Shown in pieces: positions 47,348 to 57,848 of a DNA stretch of 64,000 nt. The DNA is taken from positions 186,001-250,000 of the forward strand of contig CADCXD010000011.1 of NCBI GenBank assembly GCA_902806575.1, written 5' to 3'. Origin of the DNA: Jackrogersella multiformis (lineage: Eukaryota; Ascomycota; Sordariomycetes; Xylariales; Hypoxylaceae). Within the stretch, counting starts at the first letter, position 1. Each line of letters opens with the position of its first letter. The translations under genes were made by a program, and so were the position numbers. The notes under the pieces were generated by a model that did not search any database, was not told the origin of the DNA, and saw only the letters and a list, made by a program, of their open reading frames with translations.

Positions 47348-47912
47348 TGTGTTGACAGTACGTATTTTGTTATTTTGTTATGTGCGAGTTTGTTGGTTGT
47401 AACTTGGATTGTATTACCTCCAAGTAAATGTTCCCAACTTTTTTCCATCAAAAAATTCAATTGATGTACGGTGCCCCACTTATGAGCTACCTGATAAGAT
47501 AACGCTAAGTTGACCGCCTGCCAAAAACGTACCTAGCATATCCCTAGCTGCCTAGGTACCTAGGTACTTCGTACATACAAATAAATTCATAAAAGCAAAA
47601 AATCAAAGAAAACTCTACGATCCTCAGAATCTTCAAACGCTCATTGAAATAGAACCAAAACCGACACTCATTCTTAATCTCGACTCTCACTCTTGTTCTC
47701 TACTCTCGCTCAAAACTTGAATTTGAATTTTATGAAATATATATTTTTTTTTGGAAATAATACCCAATTGAACTCGAAGAGAGCAGTACTAATTCTAATA
47801 AGAAACGGTCATTCAGGGGTAACAACCAGTCTACGAAATAGAGCCTTTGTGAGTTTACACAATAGACTAGAGCAGAACCAGAATCGCCCATTGCCATCCT
47901 CTTCCTACTATA
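47348..47912. promoter_or_regulatory. Divergent spacer of the Rrp15-like and Cys-rich genes
   Basis: 565 bp head-to-head. It contains two adjoining CCTAGGTA motifs (about 47550-47566), a CT-rich leader-like stretch (47665-47710) and a T10 run near 47745. Upstream of the Cys-rich gene no signal-peptide exon was recognised. Confidence 0.45.
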
Positions 47913-48602
47913 ATGGCGGGCATCCTCAGTAGCTACAGTGACAGCACTTGCAACACCCACAACGCGCTACGCAACATATCCGAATATGCCTGTGGTGTAA
48001 CGTTCTCGTTCAAGGACTCGGTAGATCCTCCGGACATGCACTACGCGGTAGTATCTCTGCAGAAATGCTGTGCCAAGGTGGACCGGCCCGTGCTGCGTAT
48101 ACCCGGCAACACGGGCTGCGAGATGCAGTTCTGCAACGTGCCCGTGGTCACCTCATCCTACACATCCACCATCGAATACGGCTACGCCACCGGCTCCGGA
48201 ACTGCCGCCCAGACACCCGCACCGAGTATCACTCGGGGTGCCCAGGTCAGCTGGCCCGAGGACGTTGAGTCCTGCTTGGCGTTCGTGTACGAGGGCGACC
48301 TGCCGGATGATGTTGCGAAGGGCATTTCCAACGCGGGTAACTGGTGCGTCGCCCGCATGTACGACGATGAGCTGCCCACGTCCGAAGAATCGGCTGCTGT
48401 GACGGCGAGCCCTGCGCCACCGAGCTGGACGTCTGCGGCCGTGGATTCGTGGGAAGCTGCACTTTCGTCCTCGAGTAGAACCGCTAGTCCTACCTCAACC
48501 AGTAACGGACACGGCAGATATGCTGGTCAGAGAACGTCGAGTGGTGTAAGGATATGGGCGGTCGCTATGTTGATGACTGTTGGTCTGGTTACCGTAGTTT
48601 GA
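47913..48602 (+). CDS. Orphan Cys-rich protein with hydrophobic C-terminal tail
   Basis: Intronless in this model, 229 residues. The first 80 residues hold seven of the eight cysteines (STCNTHN, EYACGVTF, QKCCAKV, NTGCEMQFCNVP), then ESCLAF and NWCVAR. After about residue 155 the chain is Ser/Thr/Pro/Ala-rich, probably O-glycosylated. It ends in a hydrophobic segment (VRIWAVAMLMTVGLVTVV) preceded by small residues, the layout of a GPI-anchored wall or surface protein. Yet the N-terminus (MAGILSSYSDSTCNTH) has no signal peptide. Either a short upstream coding exon is missing, or the tail is a simple membrane anchor. No family was recognised. Codon third positions are G/C-rich like neighbouring genes, supporting that it is real. 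Confidence 0.6.
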   Translation: MAGILSSYSDSTCNTHNALRNISEYACGVTFSFKDSVDPPDMHYAVVSLQKCCAKVDRPVLRIPGNTGCEMQFCNVPVVTSSYTSTIEYGYATGSGTAAQTPAPSITRGAQVSWPEDVESCLAFVYEGDLPDDVAKGISNAGNWCVARMYDDELPTSEESAAVTASPAPPSWTSAAVDSWEAALSSSSRTASPTSTSNGHGRYAGQRTSSGVRIWAVAMLMTVGLVTVV

Positions 48603-49421
48603 TCCCGGGCCTAATCGCAAATGCGTGCATATTTCAGTGCTGATTGCCGCACTCATATTATGACCAACAAACTGCCCTGTCGTATCCCTCATACTTGTCG
48701 TATGGATGAAACGCTCATACTAATTCCAAGAACCCGGCATCCTTTTATGGTCTTTGCGACAAACCCTCATCGTTTAATAGTGTTACTATCCATCACCGGT
48801 GGTGCCTCATGGAGGTTCGTAACTCTCCACTATAATGCTGGCCCCGAATTATGAACCACGTCAACACATATGACAGGGTAGGGGTAAATATGAAGAGAAT
48901 TATATCGATTAAAAAATCGACTGCATCTCTATCATAGACGAAACACCGAATATCCAACAGAATGTTGAATTTCAGCCCAACCTACATACAGCCTCATCTA
49001 TAAATATCTATGTCATTTAATCAATATTTATAATATTTATCCGTTTAGATGACGATCTACCTACTTATCTTACATACTAATGCGGGGCAGTAAGCAGCGA
49101 AATCCCTCCACTTGCCTCCCTTGGGAGCTCCCAAATGGGAAGTTGAGATGTGGAACGTTGCAATCAATTGGACTTTGCTTTCTACTATCTCCCTACCTAG
49201 CATAGGTAGATAATATCTACTATATATTATGTCTCTCCTCCATCCTCATAATCCTACCTATAGTTATCTCAAAAGCCGCCAACGCGACCGCGCGGTTTAC
49301 ATCAATACCTAGTCGGCCAAGTAAGGTGGCGGTTGGAGCGAGTACCTTCCTAGGGCAATATAATAGACGCGCATTTTCCCCAATTGGCCACATAACTCAC
49401 CGCCAAGGACGCCTCGCGACT
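48603..49421. other. Intergenic region, no gene seen
   Basis: 819 bp of A/T-rich DNA with one CCTAGCATAGGTAG-type variant of the dispersed motif (about 49194). The last 100 bp are the leader of the glycosidase-like gene. Confidence 0.5.
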
Positions 49422-51231
49422 ATGAGGGGGGTCGAGCTCATCGGTGGCGTCTTTCTCGCCGCGAGTCTAGCGTGCGCCCAATCTCAAAACGAAACCGGAC
49501 AGCACCCAGGGTGGCCGCGATGGTGTGGCAAGGTGTACCAGACCGGGTATCCGTCTTTTGAGCCCGGTGGTCATACGACGGAGCCCGCTCTCATCAACGC
49601 GGACGGCTCGCCAAATTTGTACGTTCAGTTCAAGCCGCGGCACAGTATCTACCTGGAGGGCGAGGTAAAGGGTTCGTTTGTTGTCAACGCTGCGCTATCG
49701 CCTTGGTACGGCGAACCGTGGACAAATTCTACGAGTGATGGGGGCTCGGCGAACGAACCGTTTACGGAGCTTGTCTTCTCAATTAGCCTAGCATCCGGAA
49801 TCAATGTTGGCTTGCCGCTTGTTGAGAGTAGTATACCGATTAACGCGACAGGAGCTGTCTTCGACTTTGACCTCTCTGGGTTTGAACCACGGAAAGAGCC
49901 TTATGAGGTCATATTCGCAGGGGCTTCGCGCTTCGGCGACCAGAGCTTCACGGCGAATAGTTCGTTTCGGTATCTACCGGACATCGCTCCGGAGGGAAGC
50001 GCGACCAAAATCGACCATCTGAACGGTGGGCTGCTATTCAGGAACCCGCAGACAGGTGGTATTTTTGAGCCATTACTACCATACGGATTCTATGGTTTGT
50101 ATAATGGATCTAACAGCACAGCTGAGAGCGAAGCGTTTGTGAGCGAGTACTCGAGCGACGGAAAAGGTCTCAACGGGATTGTTTCGCTGGCGGGCTTCGC
50201 CGACACTAATCCGGTGTACAATAGCATGGACGCGTCAAGCATGCGTTTTATGTTCGACCTGCGCGGGTCGTTCATGAATCTGACTGAAGTCGAGCAGCGG
50301 GTGAACACTATCAAGCACCATAGCTCGCTGTTCGCATACTGGGGGACTGATGAGTAGGTTCTCGTTCTCGCGTCTCTGATTCAAATTCCCTGCGTATGTT
50401 TTTCAATCATACTTACTAAATACCCCTAGGCCTGACGGCTGGCAATACCCCTTCGATCTCACCCCCGCGGCACAGGAGTTAATACATGAGCTGGATCCGT
50501 ACCATCCAGTAGCCGTGACGCTCAATTGCCAGGACTACTACTTCGGAGAGTACTCCGCCGGCGCGGACATCCTGATGGCGGACCCGTACCCGATCGCGAT
50601 CAACAGTACTTTCTCAAAATGGGGTACGGTGTGTAATGAAACATTAGGTGACTGCGGATGCGATAATTGCAAAGGCAATGTACAAGATGTATCCAGTCGT
50701 TTCGACGACTTGGTCCAATACGAGAAGTGGCTTGGCCGCTGGCCACTGCCCAAATTCCACAACCCGCAGGCCTTCCACGGCGAGGACTACTGGTTCCGCG
50801 ACCCGACGCCCGCCGAGGCGTTCGTGATGAACGCGCTGGCGTTGAACCGCGGCGTCACGGGCTTCTTCGCTTGGACATGGCCTACCAGCCAAGAGCTATT
50901 CGACGCTCACTCCCAGATGGCGAGCGTGATCACTAACGCACCCGTGCGTGACTTCCTACTTAGTAGTCAGCCTGATGGGATCATCAATATTGCTGCCCAG
51001 CATCTTGTCGATATATCTTACTGGATACGCGGAACCCAATTGATGGTTAGCGTGGTCAATGGGGCGTACGATGACGTTGCAGGTCCGCTCTCGATACCGC
51101 TGCCTGTGGCTGCCACTAGTATCGCGGCTGTACTATTTGGTGGACTTCCGTGGGGGTTGTCCGACGGTCCGCTAACGATAGAGAGATTGCCCGGTATGTC
51201 GGCTAGCCTTGTCATTATCGACTTCAAGTAG
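49422..51231 (+). CDS. Secreted glycoside hydrolase-like TIM-barrel protein
   Basis: Two exons, 49422-50353 and 50430-51231, intron 76 nt; 577 residues. The ATG at 49422 gives the signal peptide MRGVELIGGVFLAASLACAQ; the longer frame upstream starts with GTG and was discarded. An N-terminal beta-sandwich-like region (about 35-215, many Asn-X-Ser/Thr sites) precedes an apparent barrel. Elements seen are LLPYGFYGLYNGSN, MRFMFDLRGSFMNLT, SSLFAYWGTDEPDGWQYPFD (spanning the splice, with Glu311 a candidate catalytic residue), ELDPYHPVAVTLNC, ADILMADPYPIAINST and ALNRGVTGFFAWTWPTS. A final beta domain ends in IIDFK. This order resembles clan GH-A-like hydrolases, in which acids sit at the ends of barrel strands 4 and 7. 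The family number and substrate cannot be assigned from this reading. It is probably extracellular and N-glycosylated. Confidence 0.8.
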
Positions 51232-51638
51232 GTTCAGTATCTTGTAAATATTGAGATAATATTAATGACGAAGAGTTTCTCCCCGCTCCCTGCCTAGGGT
51301 CGGTATTCCAACCAATCGTGGCGAGAAGTCGTCGTGTGTCAATCGTGTTCGATAATGTCGTTGTATTGGTGTTACCACCTGGAATCCTCTAGTCTACCAT
51401 ATCCTATTGCCACTCAAGGAAGAATGCGGGGGTCATCTTGACACCGCAGTGATTGCATGTATAGATTCCTGTTGTATGACATTGTGGCTTTATGCTAAGC
51501 GAGAAGTCGATAACCTAGATGGCCATGATGTTGATACATACCTAGGTAAGTTACCACCCATATAGTATATTAGGGCGCCCAGCTGCTTGAATGCCCCTCT
51601 TATACACATTCATCTTCAGGTATATTTCCGAGTTCAAC
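51232..51638. other. Intergenic spacer upstream of the P450
   Basis: 407 bp between tandem rightward genes, holding the terminator of the glycosidase-like gene and the P450 promoter. One TACCTAGGTA copy is at about 51538-51548. Confidence 0.5.
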
Positions 51639-53740
51639 ATGGATTATTTGCAGCCCATCTCACTCAAGGGCTTTGGCCTATTATCCCACGGTCATGCCTT
51701 TGAAGTCGCCGTAGCTTCGGCGCTTCTGGGTGTCCTATTTCATGTAACCATTCCGCAGATGACGGAAATAGACAACTTCATGTATGAAATACTTGCAATT
51801 TCCCCCCTCACTATCATTGGGCTCTCTGCTTTTTGTTCTCTCAATGGATTTTCCCCTTTCGGTACAGTTGCGAGGGTGTCTATTCTTACAATCAGTTTCA
51901 ACGCAGGACTCTTTTCTAGTATGCTTATTTACCGGCTGTTCTTCCACCGGCTGAGAAGATTTCCTGGTCCGCTTGATCTTAAGGCCTCTCGCTTCTTCTC
52001 TGCGCTCAGGGCAGCAGAGAAGATTCAGTACCATAATGTAGTGGCTGCCATGCACGATGAATACGGAGATTTTGTCCGCACGGGTAAACGAGCTACTCCT
52101 GTTATTGATCTTCAAAATCTTGACTAAGCAATCTTTCTAGGACCGCGAGAGATATGCGTCGTCCGGAAATCTGCACTGCCAATAATCTACGGCCCCAATT
52201 CCAAATGTAGAAAGTCTAGTTGGTACGGGCACGTAAATTTCGACGGTAGAAAAGCTTCTATTGTTGATACGAGGGACCCCGATGATCACCGGCGAAGGCG
52301 CAGGGCCTGGGATAAGGGAATGTCGACGAAAGGTATCATAAAGCCACCATATCATCTCTCGAGAATGATAAATTTGCTAAACTCCGGATGACAGCATTGC
52401 AGATGTATGAGCCGCGGGTCAAAGCATTGGTTGACATATTTATCTCTCAACTCTCTCAGCGGAAGGGACCAGTGGACGGGAGAGATTGGGCGCAGTACAT
52501 CGCATTCGACATTAGTATGTAACATCAATGGTTGTTCTTCACCATCCTTGGCATGTCTTGGGAGTCAAACGCTCATAACTAGTCTGGCTGGGGAGTTGTT
52601 GCTTCTTGGACATGTCTAAAACTCCTTTACCTTTTACCCAAAGAAGTAATTACTGACTCTCGCTGTTGCAGTGGGTGATGTCGGACTCGGAGAAGACTTT
52701 GGATGTGTTAAAAACGGAATAAAGCATCCAGCAATTAAAGCCATCAATGATCACATGGAAGTTATCGGCATCATGTCCCATATTCCCTGGTTATTGAACT
52801 TGCTTGGGCACCTCCCATCTGCTTCAAAAGCATATGCCCCGTTCTTCGATTACTGCAGTTCTCAAGTCGAAAACAAACGGAAGGTTAGCCCTTGTCTAAA
52901 ATGGCGTACCGTCGGGACATATTAACTCGCAAGATTGCTTACCAGCTTTAGAACTACAACCCTAAGGAGGACCCTCAAGACGTTATGAGTTGGCTTCTGA
53001 AAGCTATCGTTGAGCGGGATATATCCGCATCCCCTAGCCTACCAGCGATAAACGAAGACTGCCGTGCCCTCATCATCGCGGGCAGCGACACGAACGCTAT
53101 CACTTTAGCGAATACTCTGTTCTATCTGTCCAAGTTCCCCTCTGCCCAGAAGAAACTTCAGGCCGAGGTCGATGCCGCCATACCCACCCCGGCAGACTGG
53201 ACGTACGAAAAACTGAAATCGATTACGTACTTGAGCAACATTATCGAAGAGACACTCCGGTTGAAACCAGCCGTGTTGGTCGGCGGGTTCCGGGTAACTC
53301 CGCGAGAAGGCATACAGATAGACGAACAGTTCATCCCTGGGGACACCAATGTATTCGTGCCCACGCAGAGGATCCAGACGGACCCGCGCTACTGGAAGCA
53401 AGCCACGGAGTTCATACCGGAAAGATTTGGAGAACGGAGTGAAGAAATGGGGACTAGTACGGTGGCATACATGCCTTGGAGTTCTGGTAAGTTCTGACGA
53501 AGCCTAGGTACCTAGATAAGTATGTGCCACATCGCTGACAGACTTATCACAGGTCCTTATATTTGCGCTGGGAAAAACTTGGCGATGATGAACCTGCGCA
53601 TCACAATCTCCAGCATCTTCCAACATTTCGATGTCTCATTTGCGCCGGGTGAGACCGGCGAGACCTTCGACAAGGAGGCTAAGGAGACATTCACTACTGG
53701 TCTGTCGCCGTTGATGCTTCTGTTCACACCGAGGAAGTGA
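51639..53740 (+). CDS. Cytochrome P450 monooxygenase with three N-terminal membrane helices
   Basis: Six exons: 51639-52083, 52141-52332, 52395-52514, 52672-52883, 52952-53486 and 53553-53740; 563 residues. Three hydrophobic segments (about 20-40, 48-65 and 78-105) precede the Pro-rich hinge FPGPLDL, an arrangement common in some ascomycete families. P450 signatures in order: GPREICVVRKSALPIIYGPN (substrate site/helix B-C), a basic DHRRRRRAWDKG (helix C), I-helix AGSDTNAIT, K-helix EETLR (ExxR), PERF, and the heme loop PWSSGPYICAGKNLA with the Cys ligand, formed across the last splice. It resembles fungal P450s of benzoate/phenolic hydroxylation or secondary metabolism, but its substrate is unknown. 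It is ER-bound and needs a P450 reductase. An in-frame ATG at 51591 is an alternative start. The long fourth exon spacing (157-nt intron) is larger than others in the window. Confidence 0.92.
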
Positions 53741-54758
53741 AGACCCGAGTTCAACTCGGCATTGAAAAGCTTTTTATCGTATGGATGTTGCCTTTTCAAG
53801 TACGAATTTATAATTCTCTATGGTTAACTACCCTTCATTTACGTAATGTTACTGCTAATGAGTATACGATTAAGTAGAATTCGGAATTCGAAAAGGGCAC
53901 GGCGAGTATTACGATGCCTACGATTGTGACAAGGGCAATAGGACTTGGAACTGTAGTTCAATTTCGAGTAATAATTCTCTATGGTCTTAAGGTCCTTGCC
54001 TTCTCTTTCTTCTTGCGAAGGAAGGCGTAATGACCTATATGTATACAATCTGAATATCTCCTTAAGCGCCGTTGGCGCCCTCTTAGTCCTGTTGGTTCAG
54101 TCTTGCATATATTGACCAAGTCTTCTGATTAACCTCATCTAATAGCTTTGTTTCATAAGTTCCAACACATCTCGTATTCACCAGCTTGCATATATTGATC
54201 ATACTTTGCTTCGTGGAGCCTATCCGTATGACAACGATGTACTGGATGTTGGATTATAAAAGTTTGACGAGAATGAATTATAGTAACTTTCTTATGATTA
54301 TATATTTCATGTAATATGACACCACGAGTGTTGGATGTCTATTTTTATGATTGGAGTAATATTGAACCTCCTTTCTCTTATACATACCTAGGTGCTAGAC
54401 TTCGGATATACCGTCTGTGGATAATATCGATCTATCGAAGCTCAGTTTCCCCCTTTCTAACTTAGGGTTCGCATAATCCTTGCCGCATATCTTGACCCAT
54501 GCCCCCTTTTATTGACACCGATAAGAATAATAATAGTCCTTTCTTGTCAGACAACTAACACTTGAAAATATAAACACAACTTAAAGTGCTGCATCTGCAA
54601 AATTCCCAATGGATTCCAAAGAGGTATATGCGGGAGGATACCTAATATAGGTATGATACAAAGATGACGAGGTAGAGATGAGAGAGGTGTGAATCATATT
54701 TACACGATTGAAGAGAGATAGCGTCAGAATCAGATAGCGTATAGTTACGCGTGGTGCA
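53741..54758. other. Convergent 3-prime region between P450 and FAD monooxygenase
   Basis: 1.0 kb, A/T-rich, with one CCTAGG motif near 54389. It is convergent, so no promoter is expected. No gene was recognised; the frame at 53839-54048 has no features. Confidence 0.5.
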
Positions 54759-56366
54759 CTATTGCAACCAACTGATGAGGCCATCCAGTGCTGACAAGGG
54801 CCCGGTATGGCCGATATAAGAGTCTGGTCGGAGTAAGACATATGCCGGTTGGTTAAAGCCTAACTCCCTGTGAAGTATGGCGTCTACATCGACGTATCCT
54901 GATTGACCGTTTGGCTTTTGCCCGAAGATTGAATGAACCTTAGCCGTAACAGGACTCTTTTCCAGGAACTTGGCTTCAGCCCGTTGTAAATCACCCTCGG
55001 TGGCCGCCTCGGTATCGATACCAGAGAATAAAAGGAGGTGGTACGAACTCGCATCAACTAAGTCGAGCAAGTACCTTTGACCCTCTGGGCCCTCAATCTT
55101 GCCATCAAGCATCCTGTCTCCTCCAAGAACACCCCCTTTGAATCCTGGCGCGGTTCCAACGATGCCGCCGTCTCTATAAGTGATGTCGAACTCGCTCATA
55201 GTCCTGAATGTGTCCCGGACGCGACTAGGGTTGCCAAATGCCCAAGGTAAGACCCAGGGCAAGATGAGATTGCGAAGAAAGATGAATATGGGGTTGGTTG
55301 AGCTCATAAACGTGAACACTCGGTCTGTGGTCTTGAGGAGGTTCTGGCCGACGGGATACCGCTCCGCATGATAGCTATCTAGGAAGGACATCGGACGCTC
55401 TCCGCGAATGACTGCCGCGAGCTTCCATCCGAGGTTTATAGCATCCTGAATGCCCGTGTTCATACCCTGACCGCCGACCGGGCTATGGACGTGAGCGGCG
55501 TCGCCAGCCACAAACAGCCTGCCGTTACTATACTTGTTCACTCCTCGGTGGTGAAGGTAGAAGCGCGCAAGCCAGACCGGATCGTGCAGTTTTCCGCCCG
55601 ACGGCACCATCTTGTTGAAAACCCCTTGAAAATCCTCAAGGAGTGGGTCACCCTCTCTCTTCATGACGTTGGCCCCCGAGGCGAAGATGCGGACTAGCCC
55701 ATCCTTCAGCGGCAGCACGGCAAATACCCCTTGGCCGAAACACATAATCGCGTCGTTGCTGGATGACTCCCATTCTACGTGCGTATCCGCGAGGATGAAG
55801 TGCTGTTGGTAGCTTTCTCCATCGAATGTGAGGCCGGCAGCTTGGCGCACAATGCTATGACTCCCATCACACCCGGCGACGTACTTGGCCCTCACTGTTG
55901 TCGTCTCCTCGGGCGTCTTCCCAACTCGACTAAGAGTAACGGTAACGCCATCCGCGTCCTGGACGATGGTCTTAGCTTCGAGCCCCCTCTCGACGCCATA
56001 CCCGTACTTCGCCAAGCATTCATCTAAAAAGTACTCTGTGTCTTCCTGCGAGATGAGCTTCTGGAACGGAAAGGCCGTATTGGGCAGCGCCACATCATCG
56101 CCGACCTCGATTCTGATCGCTTCCTTTCCGTTGACGCAATATCTAGCGCCGTGGGCGGTGTTTCCCCGTTTTTGGAGACCGTGGGCGATCCCGTGACGGT
56201 TGAGCAATTCGAGTGTGCGCTGCTGGACGACTAGAGCACGGCTCTTGTCTGAACGGCCTAGCGCCTTGTCGATGATGCGGAAGGGGATCTTCTGTGCAGC
56301 TAGTTCCAGGGCTAATACGACCCCCGTAGGACCTCCGCCGATTATGAGAACGTCGGTGTTCTCCAT
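54759..56366 (-). CDS. FAD-dependent aromatic-ring monooxygenase (PHBH fold, class A)
   Basis: Intronless, 535 residues. The N-terminal Rossmann motif VLIIGGGPTGVVLALELA (7-24) binds the FAD ADP moiety. CDGSHSIVRQ (166-175) is the DG motif linking FAD and NADPH binding. GDAAHVHSPVGGQGMNTG (288-305) is the GD motif contacting the FAD ribityl phosphate. A C-terminal thioredoxin-like domain (about 440-535) ends in RPDSYIGHTGPLSALDGLI, as in phenol 2-monooxygenase/pentachlorophenol-hydroxylase relatives. Such enzymes hydroxylate phenols or salicylate-like acids with NADPH and oxygen. The gene lies tail-to-tail with the P450 and 1.5 kb from the tannase/feruloyl esterase start, consistent with handling of released phenolic acids. 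Length is normal for the group. Confidence 0.94.
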   Translation of the reverse strand: MENTDVLIIGGGPTGVVLALELAAQKIPFRIIDKALGRSDKSRALVVQQRTLELLNRHGIAHGLQKRGNTAHGARYCVNGKEAIRIEVGDDVALPNTAFPFQKLISQEDTEYFLDECLAKYGYGVERGLEAKTIVQDADGVTVTLSRVGKTPEETTTVRAKYVAGCDGSHSIVRQAAGLTFDGESYQQHFILADTHVEWESSSNDAIMCFGQGVFAVLPLKDGLVRIFASGANVMKREGDPLLEDFQGVFNKMVPSGGKLHDPVWLARFYLHHRGVNKYSNGRLFVAGDAAHVHSPVGGQGMNTGIQDAINLGWKLAAVIRGERPMSFLDSYHAERYPVGQNLLKTTDRVFTFMSSTNPIFIFLRNLILPWVLPWAFGNPSRVRDTFRTMSEFDITYRDGGIVGTAPGFKGGVLGGDRMLDGKIEGPEGQRYLLDLVDASSYHLLLFSGIDTEAATEGDLQRAEAKFLEKSPVTAKVHSIFGQKPNGQSGYVDVDAILHRELGFNQPAYVLLRPDSYIGHTGPLSALDGLISWLQ

Positions 56367-57848
56367 CCAGAGATAAGTTGCCTGCTGATGTGTCGGGAGG
56401 AGACGGTATATAATGATGTTTATTGTAATGCTAACGAGCTCAGATGAATCGTTAAGAATACTAGATCTAGGTAATGTAAATATAGCTGAAGTATTTATAT
56501 CTCTCGTTAACTGCGTATTGGCAGCATCATAAGTCTGGTTTCTTCTATTTCAGCTGAGTGGAGATGCCGGACTCGTCCCTAATGCTCCGCCGACGATCCG
56601 GACAATTGACCAATCAAATTGAGGGACGAACAGTCGGCGTCTCGTGCTGCCGCTTCCCCCATAGTATCGGGCTCCCTCAGGTGCTCGCTCTTTCCGAACC
56701 TTACTATACCGGGACTAGCTCCCGTTCGAACCCGGTGAGAAACGTGGACCGAGATGTATGAGTCAGCAGGACACATCCGTGCCGAGTATTTAATATACTT
56801 CTTATACGGCTGCCTACCTAGGTATTCGTATTATTAGAAAGCTGATCGTGGATCCATTACAGTAGACGGGAAGTGCAGTAACGCCAAGTCCGATTGACGA
56901 TTTCATACCAAAGCCAATCATAGGCCGCTCTAGCTCGCTCTACCCGATCATTGTTCCATGATACAAATTGAGAATTGGCTTACCTAATATTTCTTGGCCG
57001 CTATACATAGCCACTGTTCCCGGTCGTTTTTTCTTCCCTTTTTTCTTTCAAAATTTCAACTAAGAACTTGAGCTTATTCAATTAGCACGAAAGGTTCGTA
57101 AGAGGAACCGTCCTAGAGCATCCCGATATTCTTGCGAGAGAACGTTTTTTACAAGATCGGATAGTTGTTTTCTTAAGCGAATCCGAAAGAACCAAGAATT
57201 TTCTCGCAGCGCGATCCCTGGACCACCAGCATGATTGTAATTTAAGATTAGGTAGGCATGGTGCTGAGTCATTTGCATTCACTCTCCCAATCCTAATACG
57301 ACGAAGACGAATACTATATACAGATAAGAAACAACCATCTCCTTTTTAGGAACGTCCTTCTCTACCTGTCAACTAGCGTCAATCTAACCTAACTATTTTC
57401 ACCTCGGCAGATCTACGATCTCATATCACTTTCGTATCTCTTTTATTATATCGGCATGGACAGTAGTGGAAGTGCATGAAGGGGGCTTAAGTAACCCCGA
57501 GATTACTATGGGGCCCCATGGGACAAATCTTTCAAGACTACCTAGTTAGTGCGTAATAGCACTCCTCACGATCACGGTCTTCCTCCTAATCTGAGCTATT
57601 TATCCGCCGATCTACACTTAAGGAAGGATAGCTCCCGATGAACCCCACTGGAGAGCTGGAGAAGTTCGGCGTATTTTAAGTGCAGGAAGAACGTGCCGAT
57701 GCAACGGTCTACTGGACACACGCGTTCGCCTTGATATGTTCGCCGTGCGCAAATGCCGTCTCTCCACTCTACGAGAGCTACTAATAGTTAGGACATGCCC
57801 AATTGATGTCCTCGTGGTCTTCTTGGTTGTCTGGTCCGTTTGCTCATC
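56367..57848. promoter_or_regulatory. Divergent region between FAD monooxygenase and secreted esterase
   Basis: 1.48 kb head-to-head. Near the oxygenase side (56570-56640) there is an inverted TCGTCCCT/AGGGACGA pair and CCGGAC/GATCCGG repeats of CGG/CCG triplets, the type of arrangement zinc-cluster regulators bind; this is a suggestion only. A CCAAT-type box (GACCAATCA) lies at about 56606. Remaining frames are unconvincing. Confidence 0.45.

Noticed and set aside
53461..53590. P450 heme loop with Trp in place of the usual Phe
   Set aside because: PWSSGP/PWSAGP variants are common among fungal P450s, so this is not evidence of inactivation.
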